Of a stretch of 64,000 bases of DNA, positions 1 to 10,165 are shown one piece after another. The stretch is from Mantamonas sphyraenae (lineage: Eukaryota; CRuMs; Mantamonadidae): assembly GCA_026936335.1 (NCBI GenBank), contig JAPMXV010000069.1, forward strand, positions 248,001-312,000. Direction: 5' to 3'. The position numbers and the translations under genes are program-made. Position 1 is the first letter of the stretch. Every line of letters starts with the position of its first letter. Below the pieces are notes generated by a model, which was not told the origin of the DNA, searched no databases, and worked only from the letters and a program-made list of their open reading frames with translations.

Positions 1-2140
1 GATGGGGTCGTAGGTGGAGGTGGGTGGGAGGCCGGAGGTGATGAGTGTGATGAGGGTGCCGCCGGTGTCGGGAGAGCTGGACGGGGAGATGGCGGTGAGG
101 GAGGCGTTGTACGGGGTAAAGAGGGTGGCGGGGGAGGTGTGCCACTGCTGGCCGTCGAGGCTGATGGCGACGGGGAGGGGGGTCAGAGGGAGGTCGGGCG
201 GGGTCATGCAGGTGATGTTGTGGGTGGAGAGGTGGAGGACGGTGGCGAGGAGGGAGCCGATGCGGCAGCGGGGTGTGGGGAAGGGTGGCGGGAGGTTTGT
301 GGGGAGGTAGTGGGCTTGGAGGGTGACGGGTGTGCCGCCTTGGTAGGGGCCGGAGGTGAGGTTGAAGCGAGGGAGGAGGGTGGAAAAGAGGGTGAGGGTG
401 GGCGGGGTGTAGGTGGGCTGGGCGAGGAGGGTGGGGATGGAGACGGAGACGTTGCCGAGGGCGTCGGGGATGGGGGGAGTGGAGCAGTTGAGTTGGGTGG
501 AGGAGAGGGTGACGCAGGCGAGGGCCGGGTAGTGGCGTGCGTTTGCGTGGAAGACGGGGATGTGGGTGGCGTTGAAGTTTGCGCCGCGGATGTCGAGCCA
601 GGTGCCGCCTGTGTTTGGGGCGAGGGGAGGGTAGAGGGAGTGGAGGTAGGGAAAGGTGGGGTTGCAGGTGGTCTGGCCGGGGAGGAGGTTGAGGGTGGGC
701 TGGGGGCAGGAGAGGCAGGAGGTGGCGTTGGCGGTGGTGGAGTAGGTGTGGACGGGGCACGGGGGGCAGGCTTGGAGGGGAGGAGGCGGGCTCGGGGGTT
801 GGTCAAGGGGCGGGGAGTACTGGCCCGGAGAGCAGGCGTCGTTGGGTTTTGTGCGGAGGAGGAGGGCGTCGTAGGAGCCAATGGAGGCTTGGGAGAAGAG
901 GTTGCTGGTGTAGCCGACGGCATACGGGAGGAGGAGGGCGTCGAGGGCGACGGATTGGAGCTGGTCGTCGCCAGAGGTGCCAAACTGGTGGATGCGTAGG
1001 ACGGCGCCGGTGGCAAAGTCGAGCTTGAGGATGAGAAAGTCGTTGTTGCCAAGGGGTTGGGAGCCGAGGGAGCCGGCGGAGCTGCCGACGACGTAGAGGA
1101 CGGAGTCGTCGGGGGCGAGGGCGAGGTCGTGTGGTTCGTCGGTGCTTGTGGTGCCGAGCATGGTGGTCCAGAGGCGTGTGCGAGAGGTTGTGTTCCAGCG
1201 TGTGACGAGGATGTCTTTGGCGGCGGCAAAGGGCTGGGCGTCGACGGAGGAGGTGGAGGAGCCGCAGAGGACGAGGTCGCCGGTGAGGCGGGAAATGTCC
1301 ATGGCTTGGGAGGTGTCGACGGCGGAGCCACCCCACTGGGCGGCCCATATTTGTTGGCCGTTGGTGGTGTTGAAGGCGAGGAGGACGTAGTCGTCCTGGC
1401 CGAGGTGGGGGCCGTAGAGAGAGCCGGATGTGTGGGCAAAGAGGTAGGCGATGTGGGGGTCGGTGGGGTGGGGCTGGAGGGCAGAGGGGATGACGGAGAT
1501 GGACGGGGCGCCGACAAGGACGAGGTAGAGCTGGGAGGCGTTTGTGGGGTCGAGGGCGGCGATGAAGAGGCGGCGGTCGCCGGGGTTGGGGTAGCCGGGA
1601 AAGGCGCCGGTGGAGTCGCCGGCGACGAGGATGCGGGAGGCGTCCGAGGTGAAGGCGGCGGCGCGTGCAAAGTCGTTGCTGGAGGAGCCGATGCGCGCGG
1701 AGAAGGCGAGGGTGGAGTTTGGGTGGAAGGCGAGGATGAGGGCGTCGTTGTCTGTGGAGCCGCCGAGGGCGGTGTAGGAGGAGGTGGAGCCGGTGAAGTA
1801 GGCAGAGAGGAGGATGAGAGGGGGGGAGGAGAGGGGAGGAGGAGGGGGGAGAGAGGGAGAGGGAGGTGGGGATGGTGGAGGAGGAGGCGGTGCCGCCGAG
1901 TTGTTGGGTCCAGAGAGGGGCGCCGGTGGCGTTCCAGGCGATTAGGAAGAGGTCGTTGTTGCTGGAGCGGGTGAATGGGGGGAGGGAGGAGCGGGTGGTG
2001 CCGGCGGTGTAGATGGTGGGGGAGGTGGGGAGGTGGGGGAGGGGGAGATTGTGATTTGCAGGGCGAGATCGGTGGACGGGGTGCCGAATTGGACGGACCA
2101 GTCGGCTAGGGATGGGCCGGGGTGGAAGGTGAGGAGGAGG
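1..2140 (-). CDS. Beta-propeller / GCC2-GCC3-like / TIG surface protein, partial
   Basis: The minus-strand frame encodes a multidomain extracellular-type protein that leaves the window at its C-terminal side. From about 2100 down to 850 it reads as SBBP-like propeller blades, for example WSVQFGTPSTDLALQI, LWTTMLGTTSTDEPHDLALA and IHQFGTSGDDQLQSVAL. From about 790 to 660 there is a cysteine-spaced segment (CPPCPVHTYS, CLSCPQPTLN) like GCC2/GCC3 ephrin-receptor-type repeats. From about 650 to the edge there are TIG/IPT-like repeats (NTGGTWLDIRGANFN, YQGGTPVTL, DTGGTLITLI). A leucine run just before the first blade could be a signal-peptide core, but I see no in-frame Met. The first blade (around 2075) and the next part (around 2000) are in different frames across a poly-C tract of 29 nt, so there is an indel, a sequencing error or decay there. 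N-glycosylation-type NxT/S sites are frequent. Family assignment is fairly sure; exact ends are not. Confidence 0.6.
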
Positions 2141-2149
2141 AGGAGGAGG

Positions 2150-2450
2150 AGGAGGGGGTGGGGGTGGGGGTGGGGGTGGGGGTGGGGGGGTTCATGCCGG
2201 GGGTTGGGGGGGGGGGGTTTGGGTTGGGTGTGGGGGGGGGTTGGGTGTGGGGGTTGGGTGTGGGGGGGGTTGGGTGTGGGCGGGGGTTGGGTGTGGGGGG
2301 TTGGGTTGGGGGTTGGGTTGGGGGGTTGGGTTGGGGGGTTGGGTTGGAGGGTTTGGGCTGGGGTGGTTGGGTTGGGGGGGGGGTGGGGGGTTGGTTGGGG
2401 GGGTTGGGTTGGAGGGGTTGGGTTGGGGGGGTTGGGCTGGGGGGTTAGGG
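2150..2450. repeat. G-rich TTGGG-like degenerate repeat tract
   Basis: The plus strand is almost entirely G and T, with runs of 3-9 G spaced by TT, TTT or TGT. It consists of degenerate GGGTTGGG and GGGTGTGGG units and one TTAGGG near 2446. It separates the 5' end of the propeller gene from the 3' end of the LRR fragment. The tract should be able to form G-quadruplexes and is a likely place for assembly length error. It resembles degenerate telomere-like sequence, but no regular telomeric unit can be read. Confidence 0.7.
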
Positions 2451-2541
2451 TTGTATGCTTGTGTGGATGTGCTGGGTGTCATCGTTTGTCTCCTCCATGG
2501 GCTGCGGTGGCGTTGCTTCATTCCTTCCCCACCCTTCCCAC

Positions 2542-3267
2542 TCATCCAGCTCTCCCCACCCACGCAATCACCCTCTCCATCACCTCGTCTGGCAGTGTCA
2601 TCCACTGTGCAGTCGGTTCGTACGCCTCCATCCCGCCACACCCAAACATCACCTCCCTCTCCTCCCCGTTCATCACCAACGCCACCTCCATCGCCCCATC
2701 CACCTGTCCAGCCCACCCGATGGAATGCCACGCCTTCCTCCACCCTGCCTTCCGCACCGTCTCCACCGTTTCCATCCTCGGCGTCGCACCCCACGCTCGC
2801 AACACTTCAACCAGCCCCTCATCCCCACCCTTCACTGCTCGCTCCAGCGCATTCATCCTCCCCCTCTGCCCTGCACATGTGTCCACAGGCACTCCCCACT
2901 CCCTCAACTCTCTCATCTTGTCCACATTCCCACACTCCAACAAAAACTCCACGTGCTGCATCTTGTTTCTCGCCAACAGCGACTTTAACGCGTCATTGCG
3001 AACGCCCTCGATCCTGCAGCACGACCGATTGCCTTCCAGGATTGCCTTTGTCAGTGCCTCTGCCCCTTCTGTGCCGATGCCGTTGAGCCCGAGAAGCAGT
3101 GCCTGCAAGCTGCTGTTCGCACCCAGTGCCTGCGCCAGTGCTGCTGCTCCTTCGTCCTCGATGTTGTTGCGGCCGAGGCCTAGTCTCTGCAGGGTAGTGT
3201 TCTCACTCAGCGCCTGAGCAAGTGCTGTTGCTCCTTCGTCCCCGATGCTGTTGTTTTCGAGGTTCAA
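2542..3267 (-). pseudogene. 5'-truncated LRR plus ankyrin-like gene fragment
   Basis: This 241-codon frame holds only the last three LRRs (NNSIGDEGATALAQAL, NNIEDEGAAALAQAL, NGIGTEGAEALTKAI) and the complete C-terminal module of the LRR family that lies at 28-51 kb. That module includes GNVDKMRELREWGVPVDT, GWRKAWHSIGWAGQVDGA and LPDEVMERVIAWVGRAG. All N-terminal repeats and the leader exon are missing. At its upstream side (about 3264) the sequence switches abruptly to the 3' end of an F-box-like gene on the same strand but in another frame. I read it as a gene remnant produced by a rearrangement. Translation as part of the upstream gene is not possible without a frameshift. Confidence 0.75.
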
Positions 3268-6200
3268 ACGCAGTGTACACTTCCCTCAACTTTTTCAGTT
3301 CCTCTGTCTGCTCATCACAATGTGCTGCGTTGCTATGTGGTCTGCCAGACACTCTGATCCCCAGAGACGCACAAAAGTTGGATGTTGCGGCGTCCCAGGC
3401 GCTCCAGTCCTTCTCCCCAAACTCGTACCCACACTCCAACAGCACTTGACAACGGATGAGCGTATCATCAGAATCCCACGACAGCACCTTGCTATACCAA
3501 TGACGATCGTTCTCCCGTCGTTCATGGCACGCCTGGCGGACTCTCTCCACCTTTTCCCACCTCTTCTGCGTCTGTTCACCACAATTCTCTCCTCCCAAGG
3601 CCTCGTACATCCCTTTTGTCACCACCATGAATGGGATGCGCGTCACCAGCTCCTCCAGGATCTGCGGATCCTTGTACTGCAGCAGCAGCTCCAGCAACGG
3701 CAGCCTGCCCACTTCATCGTGGATTTCAAGCAGCGTCTCAAATGCCGTCGAGCTGTCCAACTCGTACAGAAACGGATAAACGTCCGTGGCAATGTCCAGC
3801 TTGCTGCTTTTCTTCAAGAACGGCCTCACCCTGCGACTCATTCCTTGGTCGATGAGCCCACGGACGATGCGCCTCTGCAGCTCAACACTGTACTTGCGGA
3901 AATTGGCGATTCCAGGCATCATGATACCCAGTACGTTCACAGGGAACCCATCGTCCAGCAGCTGCATCCACCTTTCGTCGGTGGCCAGATCCTGCGACCA
4001 CCGCTCCGTCTCCAGCTCCTCTGCGTTCACGAGCTTGCCCACATTCACCACATCCTCGTTCTCCAGCCCCTCCATGGCCACCGTCATCACCTCCGAGTCG
4101 TTGCAGGGTTCTTTCCCCACTGTTCTGCTCATCCACTGCCGTACGTAATTCACAAAGGCCTCAGCCCCATTCTCTTTGCACACGCTCACACATCGATTCA
4201 CCTGCTGTTGCCAGCGTTCTTGCAAGCTTGCCCGAACGGCTTCGGCTCGTGCGTTCTCCTTCAGCGTGTATGGCACCCACAATGCCCGGTCGTCGTCATC
4301 AACGTTGTCCTTGGACAAGAGGATTGGCAACAGCCTTTCGTCATGGTCACATCTGTAGCACTCGAGTATGGTCTCGAGCTCCAGGTGCGCCGTGTGTTGC
4401 TTCACCGCCCACAGTACTGCATCATTGAGTTTCCAATGTGCATACCGCCACCTTGACTCATTGGTACGCTTGATGAATGTCATCACATCCTCCTGGGGAA
4501 GCTCTATGCCATTGCTGTCAAGGACCGCCGTGAGATCCCCTGGGTTGGCTGTTTCAATGACCAACTTCCATGCCTTCCGTTCAATCAGCAAAAGAATGGG
4601 TTCCGTGTGTCGATATGTCTTGTACACGTACGCCACAGTGTCGTCATCCAGCTGCTCTAGTTGGTGGACCAGCACCCACTTCACGGCGAGGCTTGCTCGC
4701 CCACGACGTCCTCTACTTGCACGCTCCAGAAATCGCAGCACATGCTCCTGTGGAAGCACCACGTCCATGCTGTCAAGTACTTTCATCGCTTCATCTGGGC
4801 TTGCAATGTCAATGACTTCCTTCCATGCCTCCCGTTCCACCAGAACAACCAGGAGCTTCTGGAGATCATGTCTGCGGTACAGCTGTGCCACGCCATTGTC
4901 GTCGAATAGTGACACAATTTGACGTGTGCTGGCAATCCACTCCGCGGTTGCCCGATGCGTCCGGGCAGCCTCGTAGAACTCGTCGGCATGTTTGACAAGT
5001 GTGGCCATGGCCTTAACGTCACCCTCCACCAGGATGAGTGCCTTGTGCAGTGCATCCGCTGGTGCATATTCGATCAGAGCATCCATGGGTAGCGTGGACA
5101 GCACACATGAAACCAGTGCGCGGTTGTCCAGCACCTTTGCCAAGTCCTGCACCAGAGTCAAGTTCTTCTCTGATTCACAGAGTGCTTGCAACGCCTTGGG
5201 CCACTCTTCTTCTGGCAACATTTCTGAAATGCAGGCAAGCATGCCATCACACCCACTCAGACCCGCTGCCATTGCTTCCTTCACACCCGCAAGGCCGTGT
5301 CCCACAAACACCTGCGTCAACGCACTGCTGGTGAACCTGGTGAACCGCAACCATTTCCTTTCCTCCGCCGCAAACTTTACGTGTGCAACGATGTTGGACA
5401 GTGGCATGTCTGCCAGTGTTCGTCCCATCGAGTCTGGTGTGCCCAGTTCTCTACTGGTATTCACCCAGGTGGAGTTCAGGAGACTCTTTGGAGCACCTGC
5501 TGCCAATAACACGCCATACTGGGCCTCGCGGAAGGGCACACAGGCCGAGACAGCCTCCTTCAGGGCAGTGTGGGTGCAGCGGCTCAGTTTCGTGTGGCGC
5601 AGGACACAATGCAGCGCAGGCAGTGAGCGGCCACACAGAGATGGCAGGTACTCCACATGCATGCGTTCAGGCACGCTGTTGGGCGCAAAGAGGGAGTACA
5701 GGGCCCGGTGGAAGTACAGGCGGTTCAGGCGCGGCACCCGGTGGCGTGCGTGGCCAAACTTGACGACGACGCCGCCGACGTCGCCCAAGGTGGACGCAAG
5801 GGTGCTCCTCAGTGGCTGGCTGTCCACTTGGTACAGGTCGCCCATGTCCACCATGTGTGTGTTGATGGAAAAGAGGGCGAGGGCCGCCCCGGCGTCCAGA
5901 CGAGGTACGATGCGCTCCCACACCTCGACGGGGATCTGAGAGAGTAGGGTGTCCATACGCGAGGGCGGTGTTCTCTGGCGACGCGGGCGACGGGGGCGGC
6001 GACGCGGGCGACGGGGGGCAGTGTTTTGTGCTGTGTCTCCCTGGTGCTGCTGCTGCTGATCTGTGGATTCCGACCTGTCAGAAACACACACAGCCCACAC
6101 GGATTCACCATGGCCATGTCAGCACAGGGAATGGGTGAGAGGGGGGGGTGATGGGTGGTTGCAGTGCTTCCTACCTGCAAGTCTGTGTGTCGTGGCCGGT

Positions 6201-6326
6201 GAGCTCTGCCGCAGCTTGCATCTTGGCCACCCGCTGACGTTTGGGCGCAGGGGTGGCGTCCACAACTTGGGCAACGTCCTCCTCCTCCTCCTCCTCTCCA
6301 TCCACCGTGGGACGCTTGCGGGACAT
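3203..6326 (-). CDS. F-box-like solenoid protein A (chimeric 3' end)
   Basis: Two exons, 6326-6175 and 6074-3203, join in frame (TQTC, then R across the junction, then SESTD) to give about 1007 residues. Exon 1 encodes MSRKRPTVDG, an acidic run and the basic NLS-like motif APKRQRVAK. Exon 2 begins with a Gln/Arg/Pro-rich linker. An F-box-like helix pair follows at about residue 91 (LSQIPVEVWERIVPRLDAG). A long alpha-helical region then has repeats of about 70-85 residues with the pattern ERKAWKLVIETANPGDL and LPQEHVMTFIKR, which suggests an armadillo-like solenoid. F-box proteins normally recruit substrates to SCF ubiquitin ligases; that role is inferred. The last about 20 residues (after REVYTAFE) differ from paralogue B because the reading frame runs out of frame into the adjacent LRR fragment, so the native stop is lost. 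Confidence 0.7.
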
Positions 6327-6446
6327 GAATGGGTGTGAATTTGCCTTGGCAAAGGCCGAGCATCCAGACACGCTCCCGATCACTTTGTCGCAAGGGTGCC
6401 CCTCGTACACTGTTCTGCCCATCTATCTGTGCAGGTCGGGAAGGGA

Positions 6447-9400
6447 TCACAGCGCATCATTTCCATTGCCTTCAAACGCAGTGTACACTTCCCTCAACTT
6501 TTTCAGTTCCTCTGTCTCCTCATCACAATGTGCTGCGACGCTATGTGGTCTCCCAGACACACTGATCCCCAGAGATGCCAAAAAATTGGCCATTCTGCGG
6601 TTCAACCTCCCGCTCCAGTCCTTCTCCCCAAACTCGTACCCACACTCCAACAGCACTTGACAACGGATGAGCGTATCATCAGAACCACGCGATGACAGCA
6701 CCTTGCGAGCCCATTGACGATCGTTCTCCCGTCGTTCATGGCACGCCTGGCGGACTCTCTCTACCTTTTCCCACCTCTTCTGCGTCTGTTCACCACAATT
6801 CTCTCCTCCCACGGCCTCGTACATCCCTTTTGTCACCACCATGAATGGGATGCGCGACACCAGCTCCTCCAGGATCTGCGGATCCTTGTACTGCAGCAGC
6901 AGCTCCAGCAACACCTCGTTGCCCACTTCATCGTGGATTTCAAGCATCTTCTCAAGTGCCGTCGAGTTGTCCAACTCGTACAGAAACGGATAAACGTCCG
7001 TGGCAATGTCCAGCTTGCTGCTTTTCTTCAAGAACGGCCTCACCCTGCGACTCATTCCTTGGTCGATGAGCCCACGGACGATGCGCCTCTGCAGCTCAAC
7101 ACTGTACTTGCGGAAATTGGCGACTCGGTCCATCATGATACCCAGTACCTTTACAGGGAACCCATCGTCCAGCAGCTGCATCCACCTTGCCTCTGTGGCC
7201 AGCTCTTTCGACCACCGCCTGGTCTTCAGCTCTTTTGCGTTCACGAGCTTGCCCACATTCACCACATCCACATTCTCCAGCCCCTCCATGGCCACTGTCA
7301 TCACCTCCGAGTCGCTGCAGGGGTGTTTCCTCACTCTTCTGCTCATCCACTGCCGCACGTATTTCACAAACGCCTCAGCCCCATTCTCTTTGCACACGCT
7401 CACACATCGATTCACCTGCTGTTGCCAGCGTTCTTGCAAGCTTGCCCGAACGGCTTCGGCTCGTGCGTTCTCCTTCAGCGTGTATGGCACCCACAATGCC
7501 CGGTCGTCGTCATCAACGTTGTCCTTGGACAACAGGATTGGCAACAGCCTTTCGTCATGGTCACATCTGTAGCACTCGAGTATGGTCTCGAGCTCCAGGT
7601 GCGCCGTGTGTTGCTTCACCGCCCACAGTACTGCATAATTGAGTTTCCAATTTTCACGCCACCCCCTCAACTCATGGGTACGCTTGATGAATGTCATCAC
7701 ATGCTCTTGGGGAAGCTCTATGCCATTGCTGTCCAGGTGCGCCATGAGATCCCCTGGGTTGGCTGTCTCAATAACCAACTTCCATGCCTTCCGTTCAATC
7801 AGCAAACGAATGGCTTCCTTGTGTCGATATGTCTTGTACACGTGCGCCACAGTGCGGTCAGTTAGATGTTCCCCGTGGTGGAGCAGCACCCACTTCACGG
7901 CGAGACTCCCTTCGCTGCCATATGCTCTTTGGGCACGCTTGAGCAATGGCAGCACATGCTCCTGCGGAAGCTCCATGCCCTTGCTGTCAAGTACTTCCGT
8001 CAGTGCATCTAGGCTTGCAATGTCAATGACTTCCTTCCATGCCCCCCGTTCCACCAGACCAGCCAGAAATCCGTCGAGACGATATTTTTGATATAGCTGT
8101 GCCACGGCATCAATGTCGAGTTGTGACGTGATTTGAGGTGTGCTGGCAATCCACTCCCTCGTTTCCGGATCCGTCAGGGCAGCCTCGTAGAACTGTTTGG
8201 CGTGTTTGACAAGTGTGGCCATGGCCTTAACGTCCCCCTCCACCAGGATCAGTGCCTTGTGCAGTGCATCCGCTGGTGCATATTCGATCAGAGCATCCAT
8301 GGGTAGCGTGGACAGCACACATGAAACCAGTGCGCGGTTGTCCAGCACCTTTGCCAAGTCCTGCACCAGAGTCAAGTTCTTCTCTGATTCACAGAGTGCT
8401 TGCAACGCCTTTGGCCATTCGGGTTCTGGCAACATTTCTGCAATGCAGGCAAGCATGCCATCACACCCACTCAGACCCGCTGCCATTGCCTCCTTCAAAC
8501 CAGCAAGGCCGTGTCCCACAAACACCTGCGTCAAGGCGTTGTCTGTGCAAGGCACAGGATCTCTACAGCGCTCCACGAAAGCCGCTATGTTGGACAGTGG
8601 TACGTCTGCCAGTGTTCGTCCTATCGAGTCTGGGTTACCCAGTCGTTCGTACAGCGAAAGCTCCTCTTTGTCTCCATCGTAGATTGCGTCGACGCTGGGA
8701 AACACCCAGGCGGAGTTCAGGAGACTCTTTGGAGCACCTGCTGCCAATAACACGCCATACTGGGCCTCGCAGAAGGGCACACAGGCCAAGAGAGCCTCCT
8801 TCAGGGCAGTGTGGGTGCAGCGGCTCAGTTTCGTGTGGCGCAGGACACAATGCAGCGCAGGCAGTGAGCGGCCACACAGAGATGGCAGGTACTCCACATG
8901 CATGCGTTCAGGCACGCTGTTGGGCGCAAAGAGGGAGTACAGGGCCCGGTGGAAGTACAGGCGGTTCAGGCGCGGCACGCGGTAGCGGGTGTGGCCAAAC
9001 TTGACGACGACGCCGCCGACGTCGCCCAAGGTGGACGCAAGGGTGCTCCTCAGTGGCTGGCTGTCCACTTGGTACAGGTCGCCCATGTCCACCATGTGTG
9101 TGTTGATGGAAAAGAGGGCGAGGGCCGCCCCGGCGTCCAGACGGGGTACGACGCGCTCCCACACCTCGACGGGGATCTGAGAGAGTAGGGTGTCCATACG
9201 CGAGGGCGGTGTTCTCTGGCGACGGGGGCGACGCGGGCGACGGGGGGCAGTGTTCTGTGCTGTGTCTCCCTGCTGCTGCTGCTGCTGATCAGTGGACTCC
9301 GACCTGCCAGAAACACACACAGCCCACACGGATTCACCATGGCCATGTCAGCACAGGGAATGGGTGAGAGGGGGGGGGGGTGATGGGTGGTTGCAGTGCT

Positions 9401-9558
9401 TCCTACCTGCAAGTCTGTGTGTCGTGGCCGGTGAGCTCTGCCGCAGCTTGCATCTTGGCCACCCGCTGACGTTTGGGCGCAGGGGTGGCGTCCACAACTT
9501 GGGTAACGTCCTCCTCCTCCTCCTCCTCTCCATCCACCGTGGGACGCTTGCGGGACAT
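6447..9558 (-). CDS. F-box-like solenoid protein B
   Basis: Two exons, 9558-9407 and 9303-6447, give about 1002 residues. The gene is a tandem copy of protein A, about 3.23 kb away. Exon 1 has the same coding length as in A (152 nt, ending in phase 2) and encodes MSRKRPTVDG with APKRQRVAK. The intron is 103 nt with a GTAGG donor and a CTGAC motif upstream of the acceptor. The F-box-like segment (IPVEVWERVVPRLD) and the solenoid repeats are nearly identical to A at both ends. They diverge in the middle, around residues 220-260 and 400-520, as expected for a ligand- or substrate-contacting region. The native C-terminus is REVYTAFEGNGNDAL followed by TGA. This copy appears intact. A nuclear ubiquitin-ligase adaptor role is inferred from the F-box-like helix and the basic motif only. 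Confidence 0.75.
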
Positions 9559-9690
9559 GAATGGGTGTGAATTTGCCTTGGCAAAGGCCGAGCATCCAGA
9601 CACTCTCCCTGTCACCTACGATACCCTCCCTTTGTCGCAAGGGTGCCCCTCGTACACTGTTCTGCCCATCTATCTGTGCAGGTCGGGAAG

Positions 9691-9739
9691 GGATCACAGC
9701 GCATCATTTTCCATTGCCTTCAAACGCAGTGTTCACGTT
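9691..9739 (-). pseudogene. 3' remnant of a further F-box-like copy
   Basis: Upstream of gene B the sequence repeats the region that separates A from B, including the last codons of the F-box CDS (complement of ...TTTGAAGGCAATGG...). Homology stops at about 9739, where unrelated sequence begins. The remnant also has one extra T in the run near 9707. It marks the breakpoint of the tandem duplication. Confidence 0.7.
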
Positions 9740-10165
9740 TTGCCCCACGTTTGCACTGCTTCCTGCTTTCCACTGGGTCACTGGCACCGCTGACGCGCTT
9801 GCAACCCAGCTACAGGTCTACCATTCGTCATTCTCACCACGTGTTCACCTCGGCCTCGTCGTTCTTTGAGTCCATCATGACCGCCGACTGAGAAAAAAAG
9901 ATTCAGCGCGAACGAAAAGCGCAACTTCTGAGTCACGCTCTCTTTCAATCCCACAAGACAGACCTGCAACCTACGTCCACAAGTCCACATCCCACAGCAA
10001 CTGAGAACAACGAAAGTTGTGTTTTTCTCTTGCATTCTCGTTTTGTTTTTTCTTCTCCCCTCCTAGACACCTGGCATGCGTGCATTTGTTTGTACATTGG
10101 CGCTTGTCGGAGAGACCATTGTTGCGAGGTCTGCTTCGGCGTGGGGATTGCACTGCCACGGTGCC
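9740..10165. other. Intergenic, no gene seen
   Basis: This AT-richer stretch lies between the F-box remnant and the stop of F-box gene C. Short frames exist but have no recognisable features. It may contain the 3' UTR or a further 3' exon of gene C. I found no CTGAC/CTAAC branch-point motif on the minus strand here to support an extra exon. Confidence 0.5.

Noticed and set aside
139-1974. Plus-strand Gly/Glu/Val-rich frames at the left edge
   Set aside because: They are antisense to the propeller/TIG protein, whose minus-strand frame shows real domain motifs.
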